12,822 nt of DNA from 40CM-2-70-7 sp035279865 (GCA_035279865.1 DATEGY010000200.1:1-12822); one strand, 5' to 3'. Positions 1 to 7,607 are shown, numbered from the stretch's first letter. Numbers and translations: made by a program. The notes: generated by a model not told the origin, from the letters alone.

Positions 1-1
1 C

Positions 2-1837
2 GGGACGTACCGGGAGCTGACCGCCCTGATGGCCGACCTGGCCGCGGGCAAGGTGGCCGTCCTGATCACTCACGGCGCCAACCCGGCGTACTCCGTGAGT
101 GGATTCACCACCGCGGCGAGCAAGGTGCCGTTCCGCGTGGCGTTCGCGACCATGCTGGACGAGACGTCCAGTGAAGCCGACCTCGTCCTGCCCGACCTCC
201 ACCCGCTCGAGCAGTGGGGCGACTCCCGGCCGCGCGCCGGGGTGTCGGCGCTCCAGCAACCCGCGATGTTGCCGGTGCAGTCGAACGCCCGCGGCGCCGG
301 TGACGTCATCGCGTCCCTCGCGGGGAAGACCGGCACCTTCAAGGACTACGTCCAGGGCAAGTGGAAAGCGCCCAAGGGCCAAACCTGGACCGCCGCGGTG
401 CAGCAGGGTGGCGCGTTCAGTGATGCCCCCACGACCAGCGTCCGCCTCGGCGCGGATGCCGAAAAGATCTTCGCGGCTGCTCCGGCCGTTCCGACGCTCG
501 GCGGGGCGCCGGGGGACGTGCCCCTCATCGTCTACCCGCACTACGCCCTGTTCGACGGCCGTGGCGCCGACAAGCCCTGGCTCCAGGAGCTCCCGCACCC
601 GGTCTCGAAGATCATGTGGCAGTCGTGGGTGGAAGTGCACCCCGACACCGCGGCGAAGTGGTCGGTCGAAAACGGCGACTACCTCCTGCTCACGACGAAG
701 AACGGTGCCGCGCGGGTGACCGCGTGGGTCACACCGTCCATCCGTCCCGGCGTCCTCGCGCTGCCGACCGGCCAGGGCCATACGACGTACGGCCGGTATG
801 CGCAGGGTCGCGACGTCAACGCGTTCGACCTGCTGTCCGGAGAGGCGAACGGGTACGGGGGCCGGACCTTCGCGGTCAGCGCCAAGGTCGACGTCACCCG
901 CGATCACCGGTATCTCGCGACCCTCGAGGGCGACCCGCGCGAGGGCGGCGAAGCCATCGTCGAGCTCCTGACTCTCGGCAAGGCCGCGAGTCTCCACGCC
1001 GGGCAGCACGCGTTCGCCGAGGAACCGCTCCCGTCCTACGCCGACTCGGCAGAGGCCGGATGGGCGGCGTCGCAGAAGGAGCAGGCGAGCCTCGGGAACT
1101 ACGCCACGCAGCCCACCCGCTGGGCGATGGCCATCGACCTCTCGAAGTGCACCGGCTGCTCCGCGTGCGTGACCGCCTGCTATGCGGAGAACAACATCGC
1201 CACCGTGGGCGAGGATCTCGCGCGGCGCCGCCGGTTCCTCCCGTGGATGCGCATCGAGCGGTATTTCAATCAGAACGAGGCCGGCGGCGTCCGGGCGGTC
1301 ACCACGCCCATGCTCTGCCAGCAGTGCGGCGAGGCGCCCTGCGAGCCGGTCTGTCCGGTGTTCGCGGCCTATCACACGCCGGACGGCCTGAACGGACAGG
1401 TCTACAACCGGTGCGTCGGGACGCGGTATTGCGCGAACAACTGCCCCTACAAGGTCCGGTTCTTCAACTGGTTCAACTACGCCGAGCGGGGCGGGGAGCA
1501 CGAGGCGTGGCCGACGCCGCTCGACTGGCAGCTGAACCCCGACGTGACCGTGCGCGAGAAGGGCGTGATGGAGAAGTGCACCTTCTGCGTCCAGCGGATC
1601 CGGTCCGCGGAGCACAACGCCCGCGTCGAAGACCGCACGCTCAAGGACGGCGAGATCGTACCGGCCTGCGCGCAGGGCTGTCCGTCGGAAGCGATCGTGT
1701 TCGGTGACCTGAACGATCCGAAGTCGCGGGTCCACGCGCTGAGCGAGGATCCCCGCGGCTATCACGTGCTGGCGGGCCTCAACACCAAGCCCGGCATCAC
1801 CTACCTGGCCCGGGTCGTGGCCGGGGCGGAGGCCTGA
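2..1837 (+). CDS. actB: ActB, iron-sulfur subunit of alternative complex III (5' partial)
   Basis: The frame is open to the left window edge, so only the last 611 residues of a subunit usually near 1000 are present. The N-terminal half is the end of a molybdopterin-oxidoreductase-like domain, including the C-terminal dinucleotide-binding fold near 620-900; in characterised ACIII this domain carries no molybdenum cofactor. The C-terminal half is a PsrB/NrfC-like ferredoxin domain. Cysteine clusters start at 1148 (CTGCSACVTAC), 1316 (CQQCGEAPCEPVCP), 1412 (CVGTRYCANNCP) and 1577 (CTFC), with a final CAQGC at 1667. The 1412 motif has Thr in place of the second Cys, as expected for the [3Fe-4S] cluster known in ActB; the others fit three [4Fe-4S] clusters. 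ActB should relay or hold electrons on the periplasmic face above ActC. Its TGA overlaps the actC start (TGATG). Identification is firm; the missing 5' part prevents checking the signal peptide. Confidence 0.95.
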   Translation, partial: GTYRELTALMADLAAGKVAVLITHGANPAYSVSGFTTAASKVPFRVAFATMLDETSSEADLVLPDLHPLEQWGDSRPRAGVSALQQPAMLPVQSNARGAGDVIASLAGKTGTFKDYVQGKWKAPKGQTWTAAVQQGGAFSDAPTTSVRLGADAEKIFAAAPAVPTLGGAPGDVPLIVYPHYALFDGRGADKPWLQELPHPVSKIMWQSWVEVHPDTAAKWSVENGDYLLLTTKNGAARVTAWVTPSIRPGVLALPTGQGHTTYGRYAQGRDVNAFDLLSGEANGYGGRTFAVSAKVDVTRDHRYLATLEGDPREGGEAIVELLTLGKAASLHAGQHAFAEEPLPSYADSAEAGWAASQKEQASLGNYATQPTRWAMAIDLSKCTGCSACVTACYAENNIATVGEDLARRRRFLPWMRIERYFNQNEAGGVRAVTTPMLCQQCGEAPCEPVCPVFAAYHTPDGLNGQVYNRCVGTRYCANNCPYKVRFFNWFNYAERGGEHEAWPTPLDWQLNPDVTVREKGVMEKCTFCVQRIRSAEHNARVEDRTLKDGEIVPACAQGCPSEAIVFGDLNDPKSRVHALSEDPRGYHVLAGLNTKPGITYLARVVAGAEA

Positions 1838-3174
1838 TGGCGGGCCCGCGCGTCACCTACGACTACGTCACCCGCGCCATTCACAAGACGCTGGGAAGCC
1901 CGACCCGGGGCTACTTCGCGCTGCTCGGGGTCGCGGTCGGGCTCCTCACCATCGGGATCATCTGCCTCCTGTTCATCCTGCGGTACGGGCTGGGACTCGC
2001 GGGCTACTCCCACCCGGTCTATTGGGCGGTATTCATCACCTGCTTCGTGTTCTGGGTGGGTATCGCGCACTCCGGCACGCTGATCTCCGCCATCTTGTTC
2101 CTGTTCCGGTCGGCGTGGCGCACCGCCGTGTACCGCGTGGCCGAAGCGATGACGGTGTTCGCGGTGATGACGGCAGGGCTCTTCCCGCTCATTCACATCG
2201 GCCGGCAGTGGTACTTCTACTGGCTGATCCCGTACCCCAACGAGCGGGGTCTCTGGCCCAACTTCAAATCGCCGCTGATCTGGGACGAGTTCGCGATCGG
2301 CACCTACTTCACGGTCTCGACCGTGTTCCTGATCATGGGGCTGATCCCGGACATCGCGGCGGTGCGCGATCTGGCGACCGGCTGGCGCAAGAAGCTGTAC
2401 GCCCTGACGTCGCTGGGGTGGCGCGGCACCAATGAGCAGTGGCGGCATTACTCGCGCGGCTACCTCTACCTCGCGGCACTGGCGACGCCCCTCGTGCTCT
2501 CGGTGCACTCGGTGGTGTCCTGGGACTTCGCCATGGCGCAGGTACCGGCCTGGCACGAGACGATCTTCGCGCCCTACTTCGTGGCCGGCGCCATCTATTC
2601 GGGCGTCGCGATGGTGATCTCGCTCCTGGTGCCGATCCGGAAGCTCTTCCACCTGGAAGAGGTCGTGACCATCCGGCACTTCGAGAATCTCGCGAAGCTC
2701 TGCCTCCTCACCGGCATGATCGTCGGCCTCGCGTATTTCACCGAGTATTTCATCGCCTGGTACGGCGGACCCACGCCGGAGCGGCAGGCGTTCTGGTACC
2801 GCGCCTTCGGGCCCTTCTGGTGGGCCGGGTGGACCATGAACGTGTGCAACAGGTTCCTGCCCTGGATCCTCTGGTTCAAGAAGCTCCGGACCAATCTCAC
2901 CGCGCTGTTCGTGATTTCCATCTTCGTGAACATCGGGATGTGGTTCGAGCGCTTCGTGATCATCGCCATTCACCTGGCCGGGGAACCCTTCGAGCCCTTC
3001 ATGAAGTCCGGGTACAATCCCACCTGGGCGGACTGGGGCATCATGGCCGGCTCGTTCGGCTGGTTCTTCATGTGGTTCCTCCTCTTCGTGAAGAACTTCC
3101 CGGCCGTGTCGATCTCCGAGGTCAAGGAAGTCCTGCCGCCGCCGGTCCGGAGCGGGAAGGGGGCCCACGTATGA
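1837..3174 (+). CDS. actC: ActC, NrfD/PsrC-like membrane subunit of alternative complex III
   Basis: This is a 445-residue polytopic membrane protein of the NrfD/PsrC family and the likely quinol-oxidising subunit of ACIII. Hydrophobic helices begin near residues 27, 60, 100, 150 and 210 and continue to a last one near 400, consistent with the usual ten-helix fold. Conserved-looking polar positions sit in or beside helices, for example GIAHSG (around residue 75) and PLIHIGRQW (around 117). The polar, proline-rich C-terminus (about 415-445) is probably cytoplasmic. The start ATG overlaps the actB stop by one base, and GGAGG at 1828-1832 lies four bases upstream. The stop overlaps the actD start (ATGA at 3171). 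Family assignment is by sequence pattern and operon position; no truncation or frameshift is seen. Confidence 0.95.
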   Translation: MAGPRVTYDYVTRAIHKTLGSPTRGYFALLGVAVGLLTIGIICLLFILRYGLGLAGYSHPVYWAVFITCFVFWVGIAHSGTLISAILFLFRSAWRTAVYRVAEAMTVFAVMTAGLFPLIHIGRQWYFYWLIPYPNERGLWPNFKSPLIWDEFAIGTYFTVSTVFLIMGLIPDIAAVRDLATGWRKKLYALTSLGWRGTNEQWRHYSRGYLYLAALATPLVLSVHSVVSWDFAMAQVPAWHETIFAPYFVAGAIYSGVAMVISLLVPIRKLFHLEEVVTIRHFENLAKLCLLTGMIVGLAYFTEYFIAWYGGPTPERQAFWYRAFGPFWWAGWTMNVCNRFLPWILWFKKLRTNLTALFVISIFVNIGMWFERFVIIAIHLAGEPFEPFMKSGYNPTWADWGIMAGSFGWFFMWFLLFVKNFPAVSISEVKEVLPPPVRSGKGAHV

Positions 3175-3710
3175 AGAACCCCCTGAAGGAGCTCTTCGGC
3201 GGCGCCATGACCCCGGGTGTGCTGGGGGTTTTCGGTCACCTGGACGACACCACGCGGGCCGTGAAGGACCTGAAGGCAGACGGGCGTGAGGACTTCACCG
3301 TCTTTTCTCCGGTCCCGCGCCACGAGCTCGAAGACGCGATCGACCGCCCGACCAGCTCGGTCCGCATGTACACGCTCATCGGCGGCATCGCCGGCTGCTC
3401 CATCGGCGCCTGGATCACGCTCTACATGTCGTGGGACTGGCCCATTCAGGTGGGCGGGAAGCCGATCGGCTCCATCCCCCCGTACGTCGTGATCATGTTC
3501 GAAATGACGGTGCTCTTCGGAGCCCTGAACACGCTCCTGGGAGTCGCCTTGAACGCGCTGCGCGCGGCGCGCCGGGAAGGCACCATCCCCTACGACCCGC
3601 GCTTCTCGAACGACAAGTTCGGGCTGTTCGTGCCGTGCGGGCCGGACAAGGCCGGCGCGACCGAGGCCTGGCTGAAGCAGCACGGGGCCGAGGAGGTGCG
3701 CCGTGCGTAA
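3171..3710 (+). CDS. actD: ActD, DUF3341-type subunit of alternative complex III
   Basis: This 179-residue protein matches the ActD (DUF3341) pattern. It has a soluble N-terminal alpha/beta segment starting GVLGVFGHLDDTTRAVKDL, typical of the family. Two transmembrane helices follow (about residues 65-88 and 103-128), then a short soluble tail with PRFSNDKFGLFVPC. In ACIII structures ActD binds next to the large membrane subunits and has no redox centre, and none is seen here. The ATG overlaps the actC stop by four bases, and a purine-rich GGAAGGGGG (about 3154-3162) can serve as the ribosome binding site. The open frame continues far upstream without a stop, so the start is chosen from this overlap and from homology of the N-terminus. 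Confidence 0.92.
   Translation: MKNPLKELFGGAMTPGVLGVFGHLDDTTRAVKDLKADGREDFTVFSPVPRHELEDAIDRPTSSVRMYTLIGGIAGCSIGAWITLYMSWDWPIQVGGKPIGSIPPYVVIMFEMTVLFGALNTLLGVALNALRAARREGTIPYDPRFSNDKFGLFVPCGPDKAGATEAWLKQHGAEEVRRA
3691..3705 (+). promoter_or_regulatory. Shine-Dalgarno site fixing the GTG start of actE
   Basis: AGGAGGT at 3691-3697 lies five bases before GTG at 3703. It is a near-consensus ribosome binding site inside the end of actD and supports the GTG as the actE start. The next reading begins directly with a lipoprotein signal peptide, which agrees. Confidence 0.75.
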
Positions 3711-4239
3711 GCTCCTCCCGCTCCTGGCGGGTGCCCTGGTCCTCGCCGCCTGCAATCCGGACGACGCCGTACATCACGTCGGGTGGTTCGCGACGATGCG
3801 CCATCAGCGCAACATCAAGCCGTACGCCATGCCGCGCCTTCCGGCTCCCGGGACCATCCCGGTGACGGGGCACGATCCCGATTCGCTGTCGATCGCCGAG
3901 GCGACGAAGCTCGCAAATCCCCGCACACGGACGTCGGAGTCCCTCAATCGCGGGAAATGGGTCTACGAGACGTATTGCCAGGTCTGTCACGGCACGGCCG
4001 GACGCGGCGACGGACCGGTCTCGACCGCCGGCGGCGGGCCGTTCTTCGGCGTCCGCTCCCTCGTCACCGACACGCTGGCCCGGAAGCCCGACGGCTACAT
4101 CTACGGCGTCCTGGTCTACGCCCTGCCCATGGGCCGGGGCTTGATGCCGCGCTACGGAGACAAGGTGCGCGGGAATGACCGCTGGGACGTGGTCAACTAC
4201 ATCCGCAGCCTGCAGGACCAAGCCAAGGGGGCCAAGTGA
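3703..4239 (+). CDS. actE: ActE, monoheme cytochrome c lipoprotein of alternative complex III
   Basis: This is a 178-residue protein starting at GTG and overlapping actD by 8 bases. It begins with a lipoprotein signal (RKLLPLLAGALVLAAC), so Cys17 is the predicted lipidated residue and the protein is anchored on the periplasmic side. The heme site is CQVCH, with Cys92, Cys95 and His96 covalently attaching and ligating heme c. Met148 in GLMPRYGDKV is the likely second axial ligand, followed by the usual final helix (RWDVVNYIRSLQ). In ACIII, ActE takes electrons from the iron-sulfur/heme chain and passes them to an oxidase or soluble carrier. Length and single heme fit ActE rather than the pentaheme ActA, which should lie upstream of this window. 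Confidence 0.95.
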   Translation: MRKLLPLLAGALVLAACNPDDAVHHVGWFATMRHQRNIKPYAMPRLPAPGTIPVTGHDPDSLSIAEATKLANPRTRTSESLNRGKWVYETYCQVCHGTAGRGDGPVSTAGGGPFFGVRSLVTDTLARKPDGYIYGVLVYALPMGRGLMPRYGDKVRGNDRWDVVNYIRSLQDQAKGAK

Positions 4240-5450
4240 GCGCCGTGGCCACCATCAATCGCGCCGAGATCGTTCAGAAGGCTCGCGAGGCGCCCGTGGG
4301 CCGCTTCCGGATGATCGGCGCGATACTCGCCGTAGCCGGGGCGGCCATCCTGCTCGGCGGGCTCCTGACCGGCAGCGCCGCACGCGTCTGGCACGCCTAC
4401 CATTTCAACTTCCTGTTCTGGACCGCGCTCGCGCAGGCGCTGGTGATCTTCGCGGCAACCCAGAAGCTGGCGAAGGCGCACTGGGCGGGCGTCATCATCC
4501 GGTTCGCGGAAGCGGCCGTGGCCTTCCTCGTGGTCTCGCTGGTGCTCTACCTGGGACTGATCCTGGGCCGGGAGTCCCTGTTCAAGACGCTCCCCCTGGA
4601 CCGGCCGCAAGTCGGCTTCTGGTTCGCCGAACCGTTCTTCCTGATCCGGAACTGGCTCATCCTCGCCGTGATGGCGTGGCTGTCGTGGCGCTTCGTCCGG
4701 CGGGATACGGCCCCCGACGTCCAGGAGCTGGCGACCGGCACGCCCGCCACGGATGACGTTGCGTCCAAGGGGCTGGCGAGCAAGGACGCGGCCATCCTGA
4801 TCGTCAGCTGGGCCTTTGCCTACTCCTTCCTGGGCTTCGACTTCATCATGTCGCTCGCCCCCCGGTGGGTCTCCAACCTGTACGGCGCCTTCTTCTTCAT
4901 GGGGTCGTTTTTGTCGGCCCTGATGACGACCGCCGTCCTCGCCCACTGGATGCGCAAGGCGATGAAGCTCGAGCATCTGATCTCGCCCAAGCAGATGCAC
5001 GACCTCGGCAAGCTGTCGTTCGGCTTCACGGTGTTCTGGGCCTACCTCATGTGGGCCCAGTTCCTCGTGATCTGGTACGGCAACCTGCCGGAAGAGACGT
5101 ATTTCATCTTCTACCGGCTCTGGGGCCCGTGGCGCGCCGTCGGCACCGCGGTGTTCTTCATGGTCTTCGTGATCCCGTTCATCGGCCTGCTGGGCGTGAA
5201 GCCCAAGAAGACCCCCGCCACGTTCATCCTCTTCGCGCTGATTTCCGTCGCCGGAGTGTGGCTGGAGCGCTACCTCGAGGTGGTGCCCTCCCTCACGGCC
5301 GGGCAGGCTCCGAGCCTCGGCCTGCCGGAGCTCGGTGCGCTGGCGTTCTTCGCGGGCCTGTTCCTGCTCGCCTACGGCTGGTTCGCCGGCAAGTACCCCA
5401 TGATCTCCCCGCGCCTGGCGGTGGATACCCTGGAGCGGGAGCAGCACTAA
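4236..5450 (+). CDS. actF: ActF, membrane subunit of alternative complex III
   Basis: This 404-residue polytopic membrane protein is related to ActC but belongs to the ActF branch of ACIII. A short cytoplasmic N-terminus leads into a helix at about 25-45, followed by RVWHAYHFNFLFW and further helices; the last helix is near 370-390. Motifs such as SFGFTVFWAYLMWAQF (about 263-278) and LVIWYGNLPEETY are typical of the family. The GTG start (4236) overlaps the actE stop by four bases, with AAGGGGG at 4225-4231 as the ribosome binding site. It is the last gene of the operon: a terminator hairpin follows 23 bases after the stop. No ActG gene or cytochrome oxidase gene follows, although oxidase genes often do. 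Confidence 0.94.
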   Translation: MSAVATINRAEIVQKAREAPVGRFRMIGAILAVAGAAILLGGLLTGSAARVWHAYHFNFLFWTALAQALVIFAATQKLAKAHWAGVIIRFAEAAVAFLVVSLVLYLGLILGRESLFKTLPLDRPQVGFWFAEPFFLIRNWLILAVMAWLSWRFVRRDTAPDVQELATGTPATDDVASKGLASKDAAILIVSWAFAYSFLGFDFIMSLAPRWVSNLYGAFFFMGSFLSALMTTAVLAHWMRKAMKLEHLISPKQMHDLGKLSFGFTVFWAYLMWAQFLVIWYGNLPEETYFIFYRLWGPWRAVGTAVFFMVFVIPFIGLLGVKPKKTPATFILFALISVAGVWLERYLEVVPSLTAGQAPSLGLPELGALAFFAGLFLLAYGWFAGKYPMISPRLAVDTLEREQH

Positions 5451-5473
5451 GTCCGCCGTTGAGGTATTCAGCG

Positions 5474-5510
5474 GGGGGCTCTGGCCGTGGCCGGAGCCCC
5501 CTGTAGTTTT
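5474..5510 (+). terminator. Rho-independent terminator of the ACIII operon
   Basis: GGGGGCTCTGGCC (5474-5486) can pair with GGCCGGAGCCCCC (5489-5501) through 13 positions, including one G-U pair; the tip must open to form a loop. TGTAGTTTT follows at 5502-5510, a short T-rich tract. The hairpin lies 23 bases after the actF stop and separates the ACIII operon from the cupredoxin operon. Confidence 0.8.
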
Positions 5511-5548
5511 CGGGCATACCACAGAGATCCAACTCTACTGGGGGAACG

Positions 5549-5932
5549 ATGCGAAAACTCTGGTTGGGGCTGTTCGTCGCCGTAGCGGCCGTGCTCTCGT
5601 GCAACAGTCCGACCGGGAGCAGCCTGTGCGGGAACGGCAATTTCTTCGTCATCAAGGCGGACGACAACAGGACGTTCACGCCGCAGCACGCGACCGTGGC
5701 GCAGGGGCAGCAGGTCTGCTTCGAGAATACCGGAAGCATCGTGCACAGCGTGGTTACCGACTCGATGGTCCCGGCCGACTCCACGTGGGGTCGGAAGGGA
5801 GAGCAGGGCCTCGCTCCCGGGTTCCCGGTGATCATCCAGGTCGGGGTTGGGCAATACTACTACCACTGCGGCATCCACGGCTTTGTGAGGGACACCACGG
5901 CCGGCATGTGGGGAGAGATCACTGTCCGATGA
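5549..5932 (+). CDS. Cupredoxin (type 1 copper) lipoprotein 1
   Basis: This 127-residue protein has a lipoprotein-like signal (LFVAVAAVLSC, Cys18 predicted lipidated) and a plastocyanin/cupredoxin fold. The type 1 copper ligands appear in the right order: His66 (IVHSV), Cys107 and His110 (YHCGIH) and Met120 (AGMWGEI). It should be a periplasmic, membrane-tethered electron carrier or copper-binding protein. Extra cysteines (Cys27 and Cys57) could form a disulfide. GGGGGA at 5540-5545 lies three bases before the ATG. This is the first gene of a four-gene operon starting 38 bases after the ACIII terminator. The physiological partner is unknown; ACIII is an attractive candidate from position alone. 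Confidence 0.85.
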   Translation: MRKLWLGLFVAVAAVLSCNSPTGSSLCGNGNFFVIKADDNRTFTPQHATVAQGQQVCFENTGSIVHSVVTDSMVPADSTWGRKGEQGLAPGFPVIIQVGVGQYYYHCGIHGFVRDTTAGMWGEITVR

Positions 5933-6282
5933 TGTTTCGAGTCCGGGCGGTGATGGGTGCGGTCGTGATCCTGGCGGCGTGCAAGTCGTCGACCGCGGCG
6001 GGCACCGCCCATACCCTGACCGTGAGCGTCCGCGACAACGTATTCTCCCCGCAGGTGGACAGCGTCAGCGCCGGCGACTCCGTGACCTTCACCTGGCAGG
6101 GCAGCCAGATGCACGACCTGATTTTCCAGGACAGCGTCCACGTCGCCAATGTGTCGGCGCCCCGGGATACGGGATCGGTCAAGCGGGGCTTCGCGTCACC
6201 GGGGATCTACAAGTACCGGTGCACCCTCCATTCCAGCGACTTCAACACGGGGTCCATGGTAGGCACCATCGCGGTATACTGA
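5929..6282 (+). CDS. Cupredoxin (type 1 copper) lipoprotein 2
   Basis: This 117-residue protein overlaps the previous gene by four bases (ATGA at 5929); a second ATG at 5932 could also serve. A short signal ends in VVILAAC, so Cys18 is the predicted lipid anchor. The mature part has the copper set His62 (QMHDLIF), Cys98 and His101 (YRCTLH) and Met110 (GSMVGTI). It is clearly a cupredoxin, but the sequence differs much from its neighbour, so this is a pair of distinct proteins and not a recent duplication. The framework (VSAGDSVTFTW, SPGIYKYRC) resembles plastocyanin/azurin-like domain proteins. The likely role is periplasmic electron transfer. Confidence 0.85.
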   Translation: MMFRVRAVMGAVVILAACKSSTAAGTAHTLTVSVRDNVFSPQVDSVSAGDSVTFTWQGSQMHDLIFQDSVHVANVSAPRDTGSVKRGFASPGIYKYRCTLHSSDFNTGSMVGTIAVY

Positions 6283-6285
6283 CGT

Positions 6286-6630
6286 ATGACCGACACGCTC
6301 GAGTCCTTCCGGCACTTTCGTGAGAAGATGAACGCGGCCATCCTGGCCGCCGGCAACACCACCATCAACCGCTTCTTCGCCCTCGACACCCGGACGTATG
6401 AAGCCGGCGCCCTGCCGGTGAAGACCAAGGAGCTCCTGGGCCTCGTCGCCTCCATGGTCCTCCGCTGCGATGACTGCGTCACCTACCATGTAATCCGGTG
6501 CCGGGAAGAGGGCGTCACGGACGCGGAATTTCAGGACGCGTTCGCCGTGGCGCTGGTGGTCGGCGGTTCCATCGTCATTCCCCATCTCCGCCGCGCCGTC
6601 GCGCGCTTGGAAGAGCTTCCGGCCACATGA
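6286..6630 (+). CDS. AhpD-like carboxymuconolactone decarboxylase family protein
   Basis: This 114-residue all-helical protein belongs to the CMD/AhpD family. It shows Glu49, Cys61, Cys64 and His68 (KEL, then CDDCVTYH). These have the same spacing as the Glu118/Cys130/Cys133/His137 proton-relay and redox set of AhpD. That favours a thiol peroxidase or disulfide reductase activity over true carboxymuconolactone decarboxylation. A downstream GGSIVIPHLRRAV segment is also typical of the family. The start lies three bases after the previous stop, with no clear ribosome binding site, so translation may depend on coupling. Its stop overlaps the xdhC-like start (ATGA at 6627). The protein has no signal peptide and is probably cytoplasmic, unlike the two lipoproteins before it. 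The substrate is unknown. Confidence 0.85.
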   Translation: MTDTLESFRHFREKMNAAILAAGNTTINRFFALDTRTYEAGALPVKTKELLGLVASMVLRCDDCVTYHVIRCREEGVTDAEFQDAFAVALVVGGSIVIPHLRRAVARLEELPAT

Positions 6631-7607
6631 ACCTCTGGGCCAGGGCGCTGGAGCTGGCCCGCGCCGGCCGCCGAGGGGCATTCGCCACGATCGCCCAGGC
6701 CACCGGCTCCACCCCGGTGCCCGCCGGCGCCAAGATGTTGATCGGCGACACCGACCGCCTTGCGGGCAGCATCGGGGGCGGCTGCGTGGAGGGAGACGTC
6801 ATCCGCGTCGCGATCGAGGCGGAAGCGTCAGGCCGGCCGGCGCTCCTCACCCATCACCTGAACGCGGATCTCGCGGGCGACGTGGGACTCTCCTGCGGCG
6901 GGACCGTGCGGATCTTCGTGGAGCCGCTCTCCGCCGATCCGGGTTACCTGTCTGCTCTCGCCGCCGCCGCGGGGGCCGCGGCGGGGACGGTGACCACGGC
7001 GATCGACTGGGCCGGAGGGCCCCAGAAGTCCTTCACACCCCTCACCACCGACGGCCCGCCCGGGGCCGCCGCACGTATTACGGACGACGGACGTTTCGTG
7101 GTCGAACGCCTGGCACTCGCGCCGCGACTCCTGGTCTTCGGGGCCGGTCACGTGGGGGCAGCGATCGCCCGCGCGGCGGGCGCCGCCGGATTCCGCGTGA
7201 CGATCGCGGATGACCGGCCGGAGTTCGCCGACGCCGCGCGCTTTCCGGAGCTCGAGGTCCGTGCCCTGCCACCAGACCAGGTGCTCGACTTGTTCGCCCC
7301 CAGTCCCGCGGACGCCGTGGTGGTGGCGACCCGCGGGCACCGGAACGACGCCGAGATTCTCGACCGGCTGGTGCGGATGAGCGTCGGCTATGTGGGGCTG
7401 CTGGGCAGTGCCCGGAAGCGGGCCGTGATCCTCAAGGCACTCGGCTCGGGTGGTGCACCCGCGGAGGCGCTCGCCGTCGTGCGGGTGCCCGTGGGGCTCG
7501 AGATCGGCGCCGTGACACCGGAGGAGATCGCGGTCAGTGTCACCGCCGAGCTCATCGCCTGGCGGCGGCTTCCGCTCCGAGCTACCGGACCAGCTCGAGG
7601 AGCTTGA
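6627..7607 (+). CDS. XdhC/CoxI family molybdenum-cofactor chaperone
   Basis: This 326-residue protein has the two XdhC-type domains. The N-terminal XdhC/CoxI domain carries GSIGGGCVEGDV (residues 48-59, Cys53) and GLSCGG (88-92, Cys90). The C-terminal Rossmann domain carries GAGHVG (172-177), VVATRGH, GLLGSARKRA (258-267) and a final TPEEIAVSVTAELI. Members bind or sulfurate the molybdenum cofactor and deliver it to xanthine dehydrogenase or CO dehydrogenase-type hydroxylases in the cytoplasm. No hydroxylase subunits are in the window, so the client is unknown. The ATG overlaps the AhpD-like stop by four bases. GGAAGAG at about 6609-6615 may be the ribosome binding site but is somewhat distant. 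The last 26 bases overlap the convergent anti-sigma gene. Confidence 0.88.
   Translation: MNLWARALELARAGRRGAFATIAQATGSTPVPAGAKMLIGDTDRLAGSIGGGCVEGDVIRVAIEAEASGRPALLTHHLNADLAGDVGLSCGGTVRIFVEPLSADPGYLSALAAAAGAAAGTVTTAIDWAGGPQKSFTPLTTDGPPGAAARITDDGRFVVERLALAPRLLVFGAGHVGAAIARAAGAAGFRVTIADDRPEFADAARFPELEVRALPPDQVLDLFAPSPADAVVVATRGHRNDAEILDRLVRMSVGYVGLLGSARKRAVILKALGSGGAPAEALAVVRVPVGLEIGAVTPEEIAVSVTAELIAWRRLPLRATGPARGA

Noticed and set aside
2..900. Active molybdopterin oxidoreductase
   Set aside because: The fold fragment resembles one, but it is fused to the four-cluster ferredoxin domain and sits in an act operon. In ACIII this domain has no cofactor.
1801..5522. Long minus-strand open frames opposite actC and actF (455 and 441 codons)
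   Set aside because: They lie antisense to well-recognised genes in a GC-rich region. Their products are rich in Arg, His, Glu, Asp, Pro and Gly without any domain pattern, as expected for shadow frames.
5511..5548. Promoter for the cupredoxin operon
   Set aside because: A promoter is expected here, but no convincing -35/-10 pair could be picked by eye.
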